A DNA stretch of 64,000 bases from Vibrio toranzoniae (lineage in GTDB: Bacteria; Pseudomonadota; Gammaproteobacteria; Enterobacterales; Vibrionaceae): contig NZ_AP025514.1 of the NCBI RefSeq assembly GCF_024347655.1, positions 2,976,001-3,040,000 on the forward strand, read 5' to 3'. Below are positions 41,703 through 51,246 of this stretch, piece by piece (position 1 is the first letter of the stretch; every line of letters starts with the position of its first letter). The notes under the pieces are model-generated. The model searched no databases and had not been told where the DNA came from. It saw only the letters and a program-made list of their open reading frames with translations. Both the position numbers and the translations under genes were made by a program.

Positions 41703-42065
41703 TTACAAAAACAATATATCTAGCCACACGTAACCCGCTAACACTAAACAGATAAAAACCGCTGCCGAACCGACATCTTTTGCCATTCCAGATAGCTCAT
41801 GATGTTCACTACCAATCCGATCAACGACCGCTTCAATCGCAGTATTTATTAGCTCGACAACCATCACCAATACGATGGCAGAGATCATCAAGATTCGCTC
41901 AACCTGGCTTACGTCTAGGTAAAACGCCAGTGGGATAAGTACAGCTGCCAGCAACACTTCTTGTCGAAATGCAGCTTCGTTTTTAAACGAACTCGTAATG
42001 CCCTGCCATGAAAAGCCTGCAGCTTTAACGATACGTTTGAATCCTGTGCTTGATTTTTTAGTCAT
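41703..42065 (-). CDS. dgkA: diacylglycerol kinase
   Basis: DgkA phosphorylates diacylglycerol to phosphatidate in the inner membrane, recycling lipid from periplasmic glucan synthesis. I chose the start MTKKSSTGFKRI at 42065 (120 residues); six more codons are open upstream. It has FRQEVLLA, three membrane spans and the signature VELINTAIEAVVDRI. It stands between lexA and the divergent plsB, as in E. coli. Confidence 0.95.
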   Translation of the reverse strand: MTKKSSTGFKRIVKAAGFSWQGITSSFKNEAAFRQEVLLAAVLIPLAFYLDVSQVERILMISAIVLVMVVELINTAIEAVVDRIGSEHHELSGMAKDVGSAAVFICLVLAGYVWLDILFL

Positions 42066-42284
42066 TTTTAACTCTATACTCAATCAGTCGATGAATGATT
42101 TTCCACAAACTTAACGTCAATATGACTATTTCCATTAAAAGGTTAGACCAGTTTCTGGTATTCTTGCATCGATTAAATTTACGCCTAGGCTTACCCCTAT
42201 TTCACTCATAGGATTTATCCTTTCATCATAGAAATAGCGATACGCTTAAGCACATTGAAATAACTATTGAGGCAGTGAACCTAT

Positions 42285-44708
42285 ATGTCTTCTGGACAAT
42301 CTTTTTCACGTTCATTAATGAAGCTACCTTTATCCTTATTGGTAAAAGGCACATCAATCCCTTCAAACCCGGTTGAGGATTTGAACATTGATTTAGGCAA
42401 ACCGATTGTATACGCCTTACCGTTTCGCTCAAGTGTAGACATGCTTACATTGCAAAAACATGCACTTGAATTGGGGCTACCTGATCCGTTGAGCAAGCTT
42501 GAAATCAACGGTAAATCACTGCAACGCTACGTTTTTATCTCTTCTCGCAAAACTTTACTGCAAGACGATGATTATGTACCAAGCTCTTCAATTGAAGTTT
42601 TCTCGGAGCTGCTTTCACTGCATGCCGAAGACTCTGAGCTTGATGTTCAAGTTATCCCTGCCACTGTGCTGTGGGGACGTAAACCCGGTAGAGAGAATAA
42701 CCAGAAGCCTTACCTACAAGCAATGAATGGCTTAGAGAAATCAAAAGCCGTATTGCTGGCAGGCCGTGACTGCCTAGTTCGCTTTAGCCCTGTGGTTTCT
42801 TTACGTTACATGGCTAACTCTCACGGTACCGACAGCACCATCGCTCATAAATTAGCGCGCGTGGCGCGTATTCACTTCTCTCGCCAAAAGTTAGCAGCAT
42901 CAGGGCCGAACCTACCCAGCCGCCAAGCTCTTTTTAACCGCCTACTGAAGTCAGAGGCGATCAAAAAGGCAATTGAAGATGAAGCAAAATCAAAGAACAT
43001 CTCGGTCGAGAAAGCGAGCAAAGAAGCTCAAGACATCATGGATGAGATTGCTGCTAATTTTTCTTACTCACTGATTAAGCGTGGAGAGAAAGTGCTTGGT
43101 TGGCTATGGAATAAGTTGTACCAAGGCCTACACATCAACAATGCTTCAACGGTTCGAAAACTGGCTCAAGATGGCCACGAAATCGTTTATGTACCTTGTC
43201 ACCGTAGCCATATGGACTACCTACTGTTGTCTTATGTTTTGTATCATGAAGGCATGGTGCCTCCGCACATCGCCGCGGGCATCAACTTGAACTTCTTCCC
43301 TGCCGGCCCTATTTTCCGCCATGGTGGTGCGTTCTTTATTCGTCGTAGCTTCAAAGGCAACAAGCTGTACTCAACTATTTTCCGTGAATACCTAGCAGAG
43401 CTGTTTGCAAAAGGTTACTCGGTAGAATACTTCAGTGAAGGTGGCCGTTCTCGTACTGGTCGTTTGCTACAAGCTAAAACCGGTATGCTAGCGATGACGA
43501 TTCAGGCCATGCTACGTGGTATGAACCGCCCAGTAACTTTGGTTCCTGTATACATCGGTTACGAACACGTAATGGAAGTAGCGACTTACGCCAAAGAGCT
43601 GCGTGGCAAACGTAAAGAGAAAGAAAACGCCAGCCTGGTGATTCGTACTCTGCGTAAACTGCGCAACTTTGGTAAAGGTTATGTCAACTTCGGTGAGCCG
43701 ATCCAACTGAACCAATATCTAAACGAACACGCACCAGAGTGGACCAAAGATATCGACCCAATGGGGGCTGGTAAACCACAATGGATGAACCCAGTGGTTA
43801 ATGGTTTGGCAACTAAGATGATGACGCATATTAATGATGCAGCAGCGACCAACGCTCTAACTCTTTGTGCAACCGCTCTACTCGCTTCACGACAACGTGC
43901 ATTATCTCGTGACTCTTTGGTTTCTCAGATCAACTGTTATCTGTCTTTGCTGAAAAATGTACCTTACTCTAATACATTCACGGTACCAAAAGACAGCGCT
44001 GAAGATCTGGTCAAACACGCTGAATCACTGAACAAGTTCCTGATCGAATCAGATTCAATGGGCGATATAGTTTCACTCGATCGTCACCAATCTATTCTGA
44101 TGACGTACTACCGTAACAACATCATTCACTTGTTCGCTCTACCGTCGTTAATTGCTCAAATGACGATTCGTCAGCGTGGTCTATCGATTGAAGCTATTCA
44201 AAAGAATGTTGCTGCACTCTACCCATTCTTGAAGAAAGAGTTGTTCCTAAGCTACGACGAAGACAAGCTTGAAGGTGTGGTTTCAAACATCATTGAAGAG
44301 CTAGTCAGCCAAGGTATGCTTGTTGTGTCAAACAACGAAGTCACCATCAACCAATCAAACAGCCAAGCACTGATGCTATTAGGTCGTACGATTACAGAAA
44401 CGCTGCAGCGCTACTCTATTGCTCTAAACCTATTGGCAGAAAATCCTGAACTGGATAAATCTGATCTGGAAACAAAGAGCCAAGACATTGCACAGCGCCT
44501 TGGTCGCTTACATGGTATCAACGCTCCAGAGTTCTTCGACAAAGGTGTATTCGCATCGATGTTCGCGACACTGAAACAGCAACAATACCTAGATAACGAT
44601 GGTAACTGTGATTTAGAAAAGACTCAGCAATTCGCTAAACTTCTTTACTCTATGCTCTACCCAGAAGTGCGTATTACTATTCAAGAGAGCATCCACCAAG
44701 TAGAGTAA
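42285..44708 (+). CDS. plsB: glycerol-3-phosphate acyltransferase
   Basis: PlsB makes lysophosphatidate, the first step of phospholipid synthesis, at the inner membrane. The 807-residue protein has the acyltransferase boxes in order: [11 protein letters not shown] (H-x4-D, ~305), [28 protein letters not shown] and [11 protein letters not shown]. Length equals the E. coli enzyme (807). It is divergent from dgkA with about 220 bp between the starts. Confidence 0.97.
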   Translation: MSSGQSFSRSLMKLPLSLLVKGTSIPSNPVEDLNIDLGKPIVYALPFRSSVDMLTLQKHALELGLPDPLSKLEINGKSLQRYVFISSRKTLLQDDDYVPSSSIEVFSELLSLHAEDSELDVQVIPATVLWGRKPGRENNQKPYLQAMNGLEKSKAVLLAGRDCLVRFSPVVSLRYMANSHGTDSTIAHKLARVARIHFSRQKLAASGPNLPSRQALFNRLLKSEAIKKAIEDEAKSKNISVEKASKEAQDIMDEIAANFSYSLIKRGEKVLGWLWNKLYQGLHINNASTVRKLAQDGHEIVYVPCHRSHMDYLLLSYVLYHEGMVPPHIAAGINLNFFPAGPIFRHGGAFFIRRSFKGNKLYSTIFREYLAELFAKGYSVEYFSEGGRSRTGRLLQAKTGMLAMTIQAMLRGMNRPVTLVPVYIGYEHVMEVATYAKELRGKRKEKENASLVIRTLRKLRNFGKGYVNFGEPIQLNQYLNEHAPEWTKDIDPMGAGKPQWMNPVVNGLATKMMTHINDAAATNALTLCATALLASRQRALSRDSLVSQINCYLSLLKNVPYSNTFTVPKDSAEDLVKHAESLNKFLIESDSMGDIVSLDRHQSILMTYYRNNIIHLFALPSLIAQMTIRQRGLSIEAIQKNVAALYPFLKKELFLSYDEDKLEGVVSNIIEELVSQGMLVVSNNEVTINQSNSQALMLLGRTITETLQRYSIALNLLAENPELDKSDLETKSQDIAQRLGRLHGINAPEFFDKGVFASMFATLKQQQYLDNDGNCDLEKTQQFAKLLYSMLYPEVRITIQESIHQVE

Positions 44709-44752
44709 TCTTTCAGCTAATATTCGCTTTAATCACTAGACTGAAACGATCA

Positions 44753-44781
44753 AAAAAGGCACCAAATAGGTGCCTTTTCAT
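44753..44781. terminator. bidirectional terminator between plsB and ubiA
   Basis: AAAAGGCACC and GGTGCCTTTT with a short loop have T-runs on both strands. It lies between the convergent ends of plsB and ubiA. Confidence 0.88.
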
Positions 44782-44812
44782 TTTGAGTCAAGCAACTCAA
44801 AAAAGCTAAGTT

Positions 44813-45667
44813 TTACCAGAAGGTAATGAACAAACCGACAGTTACTGCCATCCCAACATAGTTGTTGTTGAGGAAGGCTTGGAAGCATAGATCTCGGTCG
44901 CGATGACGCATCAAGTGCTGTTGGTACACAAACAAGCCCCCTACCGCTAACAGAGCCCAATAAAAGATATCACCCAGATGGTAATGCATGCCCACAGCAA
45001 TCAACATCGTCAGTGTTACTAACTGCAAAAAGCCAACGATAAGCTTATCGAACCGGCCAAACAAAATAGCTGTCGACTTAATGCCAATCTTAAGGTCGTC
45101 ATCTCGGTCGACCATGGCATATTGTGTGTCGTAGGCAATCGTCCAAAATGCATTCATTATAAAAATAAACCAAACAACACTTGGTAGCTCATTGGTTTGT
45201 GCCGCCCAAGCCATTGGTATTGCCCAGCTGAAAGCCAACCCAAGGAACAATTGTGGAAGATGGGTAAAGCGCTTCATGAACGGATAAATGAAAGCTAAGC
45301 CAACTCCGATAAAAGACAATTTGATGGTCAGAGGGTTCATAGTTAGCACCAACAAGAATGAGACCACAGCCAGTGCTAAAAAAAGTAATATGGCTTCTCT
45401 ACTAGAAACCAAACCTGAAGGCAATGGACGCTGCTTGGTTCGTTTTACATGACCATCTACTTTACGATCAGCAAAATCATTAATCACACAACCAGCTGAA
45501 CGCATCAGCACCACACCTAAGACGAAAACAATCAAAACATCAAAGTCAGGCATGCCTTGCGCGGCGATAATCAACGACCACAAGGTCGGCCAAAGAAGTA
45601 GCAAAGTACCAATTGGGCGATTCATTCGTGTTAATTGCCAGTACGCCTTCGCTTTGGTGGCAAGCAT
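44813..45667 (-). CDS. ubiA: 4-hydroxybenzoate octaprenyltransferase
   Basis: UbiA adds the polyprenyl tail to 4-hydroxybenzoate in ubiquinone synthesis. The 284-residue membrane protein has the two Asp-rich prenyltransferase motifs, [12 protein letters not shown] (~69) and [13 protein letters not shown] (~190), and nine or so membrane spans. Its start codon follows the ubiC stop with no gap. Confidence 0.96.
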   Translation of the reverse strand: MLATKAKAYWQLTRMNRPIGTLLLLWPTLWSLIIAAQGMPDFDVLIVFVLGVVLMRSAGCVINDFADRKVDGHVKRTKQRPLPSGLVSSREAILLFLALAVVSFLLVLTMNPLTIKLSFIGVGLAFIYPFMKRFTHLPQLFLGLAFSWAIPMAWAAQTNELPSVVWFIFIMNAFWTIAYDTQYAMVDRDDDLKIGIKSTAILFGRFDKLIVGFLQLVTLTMLIAVGMHYHLGDIFYWALLAVGGLFVYQQHLMRHRDRDLCFQAFLNNNYVGMAVTVGLFITFW

Positions 45668-46219
45668 TTACACACTCTCCTTAGAGTAAATGGGGGATGT
45701 TGGCAAAAACAGTTCTGCAACGAGCATAGGCTTGTGATTCATCCATAAACGAGAACGACGAGCGAGCAATCGCTCTTCGCCTACAATAACCCAACCAACT
45801 TGCAACGCATCTCGTTTTACGTTTTCGGCATTAAACACGGTGAGACCGAGCGGGACGTTCCCTTGTTGAGATAAGTCTGAGTGTTTATCTTCTAGAGTCA
45901 CTCTGGGAATTAAGGTTCGACCTAGTACCCACGGCGCATCATCACCTTTTAAAATCACTTTACGTAGTAAGCAATCAAACGATGATAAAAGCTGTTCCTC
46001 ATCGGGTTGCAGCATTGATTGATCTACAACTTGGTTATGAAGCAACTCAACCGATAAGTGCTGGCAGCTCCTTCCTAATTTGCGAGAAAGAGATCCTTGC
46101 TCCATAAGCCACTCTTTGGCGTTTTCATTAGGAAAATCAAATATTTCTGTGTTTTGCCAATCTACATTCATTAACGAATTAAGATACAGCGATATTGGCT
46201 GATTCATACTAGTATTCAA
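45668..46219 (-). CDS. ubiC: chorismate pyruvate-lyase
   Basis: UbiC forms 4-hydroxybenzoate from chorismate, the first ubiquinone-specific step. The 183-residue protein has the conserved SLSRKLG, VLGRTLIPRVTL and RRSRLWMNHKPMLVAELFLP segments, with the Arg and C-terminal Glu of the active site. It may start at the fifth codon (MNQPISLY). It is in one operon with ubiA. Confidence 0.94.
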   Translation of the reverse strand: MNTSMNQPISLYLNSLMNVDWQNTEIFDFPNENAKEWLMEQGSLSRKLGRSCQHLSVELLHNQVVDQSMLQPDEEQLLSSFDCLLRKVILKGDDAPWVLGRTLIPRVTLEDKHSDLSQQGNVPLGLTVFNAENVKRDALQVGWVIVGEERLLARRSRLWMNHKPMLVAELFLPTSPIYSKESV

Positions 46220-46368
46220 TAGGTGACTTTACACGTACAATAAAGCTTCAATTTTCGAACAAACTCAAAGCGCTGTTGAATTGTAAACGTATTTAGATTT
46301 AGACCGCTCATTGTAACAAGACAAACGCGTTTCGAATATCGCGAATAAACTAAAGAAAAGTCACAAAT

Positions 46369-46776
46369 ATGCACAAACGTTATGTAGCCCAAGTATTTCT
46401 TGCGATTAGCCTACTCTTTTCAGCATCAAGTTTTGCTGAAGAGGAGTCTATATCTAAACTCGCTTACTTCACGCTAGAACCAGACCTGACAACCAACTTT
46501 TATACTAAAGGTAAAAAACTGGGCTATATCCAAGTACGCCTCGATATCATGGTTGCGAACAGCAATGATCTAGCTGCCATTGAGCATCACCAACCATTAA
46601 TTCGCGATGCCGTGATTGAATTGCTTGGTAAACAAAACGAAGAAACAATTAAATCTCTGTCTGGCCGTGAAGATTTGAGAAAGACCTTAGTTGAACACCT
46701 CAACAAGATTCTGCTGCCTGAAACGGGGAAAACCCTCATTGCTGACTTACTGTTTACCAAATATCTTTATCAGTAA
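46369..46776 (+). CDS. secreted FliL-like protein
   Basis: The 135-residue protein has a cleavable-looking signal peptide (residues 1-23, ending SSFA-EE). A periplasmic domain follows with AYFTLEPDLTTNFYT, LGYIQVRLDIMV and HHQPLIRDAVIELLGKQ, the fold shared by FliL proteins that surround the flagellar stator. True FliL has a membrane anchor; here it looks removed. It is alone and not in a flagellar operon. A general Vibrio stator or motility role is inference. Confidence 0.8.
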   Translation: MHKRYVAQVFLAISLLFSASSFAEEESISKLAYFTLEPDLTTNFYTKGKKLGYIQVRLDIMVANSNDLAAIEHHQPLIRDAVIELLGKQNEETIKSLSGREDLRKTLVEHLNKILLPETGKTLIADLLFTKYLYQ

Positions 46777-46801
46777 CGATGTAAAAACGAATCCTAATAA
46801 A

Positions 46802-46826
46802 AAAGCGGCTCACCTGGCCGCTTTTT
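46802..46826. terminator. bidirectional terminator
   Basis: AAAGCGGC and GCCGCTTT pair around TCACCTG, with T-runs on both strands. It lies between the convergent FliL-like gene and glpG. Confidence 0.85.
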
Positions 46827-46852
46827 GGTATCTATCAGTTGTCGGTAACTAA

Positions 46853-47698
46853 TCACTCGCTCCTTGCTGAGCTAGGCGCTTTCATGGAATCAACTAAACC
46901 GATAATCACACCTGCGACTAAACCTGCCAAGTGAGCAGTATTTGCGATCGCCATGAACGGCTGCATGTACCCAAGAACTAACCACACTAACATAAAGCCG
47001 ACGATCTGTTTTGGGATACCCAAACCAAATTGTGGAGCCTTCGCACCAACAACCCAGAGATAACCAACCAAAGCATATACCACACCAGACAGGCCACCGA
47101 AGTTCGCACCTTCAACCCAATATTGCCCAGCGCCAGAAAGCGCAGAAGAGACAGCAAAGATCTGAAGTAACTTGAAGCCGCCTAGCTTTTTCTCGATGTC
47201 TCCGCCTAACTGCCACCACCACAAAATATTAAATGCGATGTGCATAACAGAGAAGTGCAAAACAGCATGACTCAACCAACGCCACAACTGCCATTGTTGG
47301 CCATCAAGCGCTGGGAAATGTAAGGCATTGAAAATCGCCTGACCGAAGCCTATCTGCTGCAGAGCAAAAATAACCACACATACCAGCATGATGCTGAGCG
47401 TCACTGGGCCAGCTTTTGCTTTTATCATGCCCATGAAACTCGGGGTGTGATAATGAAAATTGCTCTTTCTGGTTTCCGCCATATCCCAAGACGCTGCTTG
47501 GTAGCGTTTATGGTTTGGCTCAGACAAGAAACGATTGAGCTCTGATTCCGTCTCGACCTGATACTGACTATCCGTCAGCCAAAGAGCAAAACGCCCCTCA
47601 CCTTCAGGAGACATTTGAATAGGGATCTGGCGAGAAGCCATGTAATCAATAAATGCTTGAGCAAGACGCGGGTTGTCTAACACCATCAATCTAATCAT
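46853..47698 (-). CDS. glpG: rhomboid intramembrane serine protease
   Basis: GlpG cleaves membrane proteins inside the bilayer. The 281-residue protein has an N-terminal cytoplasmic domain (1-90) and six membrane spans. Catalytic Ser204 is in GGLSGVVYAL and His256 in NTAHLAGL, with the conserved HIAFNILWWW (H153, N157) lining the site. It lies after glpE, separated by 54 bp. Confidence 0.95.
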   Translation of the reverse strand: MIRLMVLDNPRLAQAFIDYMASRQIPIQMSPEGEGRFALWLTDSQYQVETESELNRFLSEPNHKRYQAASWDMAETRKSNFHYHTPSFMGMIKAKAGPVTLSIMLVCVVIFALQQIGFGQAIFNALHFPALDGQQWQLWRWLSHAVLHFSVMHIAFNILWWWQLGGDIEKKLGGFKLLQIFAVSSALSGAGQYWVEGANFGGLSGVVYALVGYLWVVGAKAPQFGLGIPKQIVGFMLVWLVLGYMQPFMAIANTAHLAGLVAGVIIGLVDSMKAPSSARSE

Positions 47699-47752
47699 TG
47701 TTATTTCCTATTCATGCTATAGAGACGCTTAAAGTGGTTAAAGTACTAAAGG

Positions 47753-48076
47753 CTATAACCCAGCGATCACTGGAAGTTCAGCACGATGCCAAGCTTCAAA
47801 GCCGCCATCAACACTATATACCTCTTCAAAGCCTTGGTTCACTAAATATTGTGCAGCACCTTGGCTACTAATACCGTGATAACACATCACCAAAATAGGC
47901 TGTTCGAACTCGACTTCATCCATAAAGGACACCATCGTATCGTTCGTAAGATGGTAAGCGGTTTTTGAGTGAGCAACCGCAAATGACTGCGGGTCACGTA
48001 TATCGACAAGTCGAGCTTCGCCTTGTTCAATGAGGGCTTGAGCGCCTTTAACGTCGATATGTTTAAACTGGTCCAT
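47753..48076 (-). CDS. glpE: thiosulfate sulfurtransferase GlpE
   Basis: GlpE is a single-domain rhodanese that moves sulfane sulfur from thiosulfate to cyanide or thiols. The 107-residue protein has the catalytic loop C65-YHGIS and the same length as the E. coli enzyme. It forms a unit with glpG. In E. coli the pair lies in the glpEGR operon; no glpR-like gene follows here. Confidence 0.95.
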   Translation of the reverse strand: MDQFKHIDVKGAQALIEQGEARLVDIRDPQSFAVAHSKTAYHLTNDTMVSFMDEVEFEQPILVMCYHGISSQGAAQYLVNQGFEEVYSVDGGFEAWHRAELPVIAGL

Positions 48077-48422
48077 GACTCTCTCTTTTATGCTGATTTA
48101 CTTTGCTGCCATTGTAACCTATCCCAAGGCCAACAATCACATCCACTTAATAAGGTTATCCACCAACGATCACTTTTACACCGTTTGTGGATAAACCTGT
48201 GGATTGCGTGAATAAAGTGTTTTTTAAAAAATAGATCCACAACATGTAGTAATGATCCTGATCTAACTGTGGGTTAGTTGAAACATATCCCCACCACTAA
48301 AACCCCTTCAAAGCCTTACTACACCCTGCTTTTAGACAGTTGACGAATAAACTTTTCACAGAGTTATCCACAAAATCATTTTGCAAATTTCGATCGCAAA
48401 ATTTGAGAAATCGATCCGAAAC
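48077..48422. promoter_or_regulatory. non-coding stretch with DnaA-box cluster
   Basis: No gene is seen between glpE and the rpoH terminator. There are two perfect DnaA boxes (TTATCCACA at 48364-48372 on the plus strand and at 48186-48194 on the minus strand) and near matches at 48156-48164, 48198-48206 and 48233-48241. Several GATC sites and an A/T-rich tract (48211-48235) lie among them. It must include the glpE promoter. Confidence 0.6.
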
Positions 48423-48456
48423 AAAAAGGCCGAGATCTCTCGATCCCGGCCTTTTC
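48423..48456 (-). terminator. terminator after rpoH
   Basis: AAAGGCCG and CGGCCTTT enclose a 14-nt loop that can itself fold. A TTTTTG run follows on the minus strand, about 45 bp after the rpoH stop codon. Confidence 0.85.
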
Positions 48457-48502
48457 AAAATTTAGCTTGCTAGCTCTACTATTAGATAGAAGCTAGATAC
48501 TA

Positions 48503-49360
48503 TTAGAAATCGCCAACGGCTTGTTTCAACTTCTTCATAGCATTTTTTTCTAACTGGCGAACACGCTCTGCAGAGATACTGTAGGTATCCGCTAAATCTT
48601 GCAGTGTTGCTTTGTTATCATCTAACCAACGTGAGCGCACAATATGCTGACTACGCTCATCTAAGCTTGCCAATGCTAGCCCTAAACGATTGTTGGTGTG
48701 TGATTCCCAGTTAGCCGCTTCAACCGTTTCAGCAACGTCTGACGCTTTGTCTTCTAGGTAGTAAACAGGGGCAGTATAAGCAGAGCCACCGTCGTCGTCG
48801 TCCATTGGCGCTTCAAACGTAGCATCTTGGGCCGCTAAACGAGATTCCATTTCTCGAACCTCTGAAGGCTCAACTCCCAATTCACGAGCAACGGTCTCAA
48901 CTTCACCGTTATTGAACCAACCTAAGCGCTTTTTAGACTTACGAAGGTTAAAGAACAATTTACGCTGTGCTTTAGTGGTTGCGATTTTAACGATACGCCA
49001 ATTACGCAACACGTATTCATGAATCTCAGCTTTGATCCAGTGAACAGCAAAAGAGACCAGTCGAACACCAACTTCTGGGTTGAAGCGCTTAACAGCCTTC
49101 ATCAAGCCGATGTTACCTTCTTGAACGAGATCGGCCATTGGCAGCCCGTAGCCTGAGTAGCCTCTTGCAACGTGTACCACGAATCGTAAGTGGGAAAGGA
49201 TTAAACCTTTCGCAGCATCGATCTCACCTTTGTAATGTAATCGCTCTGCAAGTCCACGTTCCTCTTCAGGCGTCAGCATTGGGTAGCTGTTCGCTGATCG
49301 GATATAGCTATCTAAACTATCTTGTGTGACTAAAGCCATTTGATACGCTTGGTTTGCCAT
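48503..49360 (-). CDS. rpoH: heat-shock sigma factor sigma-32
   Basis: RpoH directs RNA polymerase to heat-shock promoters. I chose [11 protein letters not shown] at 49360 (285 residues); 18 further codons are open upstream. It has the RpoH box [10 protein letters not shown] (~132-141), region 2 with [15 protein letters not shown] [19 protein letters not shown], and region 4 ending in [17 protein letters not shown]. Translation in E. coli is controlled by leader and early coding RNA structure. Confidence 0.97.
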   Translation of the reverse strand: MANQAYQMALVTQDSLDSYIRSANSYPMLTPEEERGLAERLHYKGEIDAAKGLILSHLRFVVHVARGYSGYGLPMADLVQEGNIGLMKAVKRFNPEVGVRLVSFAVHWIKAEIHEYVLRNWRIVKIATTKAQRKLFFNLRKSKKRLGWFNNGEVETVARELGVEPSEVREMESRLAAQDATFEAPMDDDDGGSAYTAPVYYLEDKASDVAETVEAANWESHTNNRLGLALASLDERSQHIVRSRWLDDNKATLQDLADTYSISAERVRQLEKNAMKKLKQAVGDF

Positions 49361-49455
49361 TCGGTTCCTCATCAATCTCTGATCTGGAGTAATACATCTA
49401 TTAAAACCCAACAATCTTGAACCTAAAATGAACAGGTTTCAAGGCGGGGGAAGTA

Positions 49456-49483
49456 ATTATGCATAATCAATTCTTCTATACAA
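49456..49483 (-). promoter_or_regulatory. candidate rpoH promoter
   Basis: On the minus strand -35 TTGTAT (49478-49483) and -10 CATAAT (49456-49461) are 16 nt apart, about 95 bp before the rpoH start. The match is fair, not strong. E. coli rpoH has several promoters, so others may be present. Confidence 0.35.
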
Positions 49484-49537
49484 GGCAAAGTCTGGTTAAG
49501 AAGTGCCTATTTTTCGTCTAATTATGACTCTATTTTC

Positions 49538-50506
49538 CTAAACTGGTTCAATTTCTTTTAGGTGACGCTGCGCAGAGAGCTTCGCAGCCACACTACCAAG
49601 CAAGGTTCCAACGATCAAAAGCAGTAAAGACTCATCCCAACTCAGGCCTATTAACCTAAAGTGGCTATCATAAAGCTGCGCTAAATCGTCAACGGCACTG
49701 TTCAGCAATACAGTAATCAATGCCGTCATGACCCAAGCGCTAATCGCACCTAATACACCAAACCACATGCCAGCGTACAGGTATGGTCGAAGAATGTAGC
49801 TATCGGTCGCACCAATCAGCTTCATGGTTTGAATCTCTTCTTTATGTGCCAACACATTAAATCGCAATGTATTACCAATAATCAGAAATACTGCGCCTAA
49901 CATCAAGACTGTTAAGGTAATAACAATGACAGCCGCTAAGGCTTTAATAGCATCTAATCTAGCTAGCCAATCTTCGTCTAAACGGACATCGGTCACTAAC
50001 TCTTGTTCTTTAACGGTACTTGCCAACCCCTTAATTAAGGTATCGCTGTGCACATTTGGTGTAATCACCAACACGCCTGGCAATGAATAATCGTCTAGGA
50101 CAGTCAGAGCATCTTCAAAACCAGAGTATTGGCTAAGATCTTCAAGCCCTTGCTGTGGAGAAATGTATTCCACCCGGTCAACTTGATCCCAATTTTCTAT
50201 TTCATCTTTAAGTACCATCACCCTAGGCTCAGGGATACTATCCTCCACATAAGCACTAATTTGTGACGGGCTTGTGACGTCTTGAGCTACTTCACCAACG
50301 TTTTTTCCTAACAAATATAAGCAAGCAGGCATTGTCAGCGCCATTGAGATCACCGCTAACGTAAGCAAATTACCCAGCGGACGTTGCCACATTTGTGAGA
50401 ACGATGACTTGGCTTGCTTCCAGTGAACAACAAAAAATCCGTCACTTGAAGTGCGGGTTTTAGCTCGGTTGGATTGAGGTTTCTTGATACGCTTATTCGC
50501 GGCCAT
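49538..50506 (-). CDS. ftsX: cell division protein FtsX
   Basis: FtsX is the membrane half of FtsEX, which passes a signal from the divisome to peptidoglycan hydrolases through EnvC. I chose [11 protein letters not shown] at 50506 (322 residues), which overlaps the ftsE end by 14 bp. There is a basic N-terminal tail, four membrane spans and a periplasmic loop between the first two (residues ~80-200), and the FtsX domain with HKEEIQTMKLIGATDSYI. Confidence 0.95.
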   Translation of the reverse strand: MAANKRIKKPQSNRAKTRTSSDGFFVVHWKQAKSSFSQMWQRPLGNLLTLAVISMALTMPACLYLLGKNVGEVAQDVTSPSQISAYVEDSIPEPRVMVLKDEIENWDQVDRVEYISPQQGLEDLSQYSGFEDALTVLDDYSLPGVLVITPNVHSDTLIKGLASTVKEQELVTDVRLDEDWLARLDAIKALAAVIVITLTVLMLGAVFLIIGNTLRFNVLAHKEEIQTMKLIGATDSYILRPYLYAGMWFGVLGAISAWVMTALITVLLNSAVDDLAQLYDSHFRLIGLSWDESLLLLIVGTLLGSVAAKLSAQRHLKEIEPV

Positions 50507-51170
50507 AATCTTCAACCTCACTCAAAAAGCCTTGGTTTAACTCCAGGTGACGATATTGAGGGCGAGTATTCACTAACCCGATATCGTGCGTCGCTAGGAT
50601 AATCGAGACACCCGCGCGGTTGAACTCTTCAAACAATCTCAACACACGATTCGATAACTCAGGATCTAGATTACCTGTTGGCTCATCCGCTAACAGTAGA
50701 GTAGGACGATTAACCACGGCGCGAGCAATACCCACGCGTTGTTGTTCACCACCAGAAAGCTGGCTTGGCAAACAACGGGCCTTGTCTAGTAGTCCGGTTT
50801 TATCTAGTGCAGCACTGACTCGGCGTTTTACTTCATTTTCAGAAATAGACTCAATACGCATCGGCAGGGCGACGTTATCGAAAATAGAACGATCCATCAG
50901 TAGGCGGTGGTCTTGAAAGACAATTCCTATGTTACGACGTAAAAACGGAATATCTTTGGCTGGGATACGAGTGATATCGTGATCGTTAAACCACACACGC
51001 CCATCGGTTGGACGTTCTATCGCACATATCAACTTCAGCAAGGTACTTTTACCAGCTCCAGAGTGCCCACCCAAAAAAGCCATCTCTCCACGTTTAAGAT
51101 GAAAGTCCACTTTTTGGAGCGCTTGTCGTCCGCCTCGGTAGGCTTTACTCACTTGCTGAAATTTGATCAC
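50493..51170 (-). CDS. ftsE: cell division ATP-binding protein FtsE
   Basis: FtsE is the ATPase half of FtsEX. The 225 residues have Walker [11 protein letters not shown] (~35-44), the ABC signature LSGGEQQR, Walker [12 protein letters not shown] and the switch ATHD. It is the middle gene of ftsY-ftsE-ftsX, 76 bp after ftsY. Confidence 0.97.
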   Translation of the reverse strand: MIKFQQVSKAYRGGRQALQKVDFHLKRGEMAFLGGHSGAGKSTLLKLICAIERPTDGRVWFNDHDITRIPAKDIPFLRRNIGIVFQDHRLLMDRSIFDNVALPMRIESISENEVKRRVSAALDKTGLLDKARCLPSQLSGGEQQRVGIARAVVNRPTLLLADEPTGNLDPELSNRVLRLFEEFNRAGVSIILATHDIGLVNTRPQYRHLELNQGFLSEVEDYGRE

Positions 51171-51246
51171 CGAAAATTCCTCTTACGATCACTCATATCA
51201 AATTTAAAACGGTAGCCGGTTAAGAATAAACCATCTGCCACACGCG

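Noticed and set aside
48077..48422. A replication origin or the crtS replication-trigger site of Vibrio chromosome 2
   Set aside because: DnaA boxes are present, but there are no origin genes (such as mioC, gidA, rctB) nearby, and I recall no crtS placement next to rpoH. I keep only the DnaA-box cluster.
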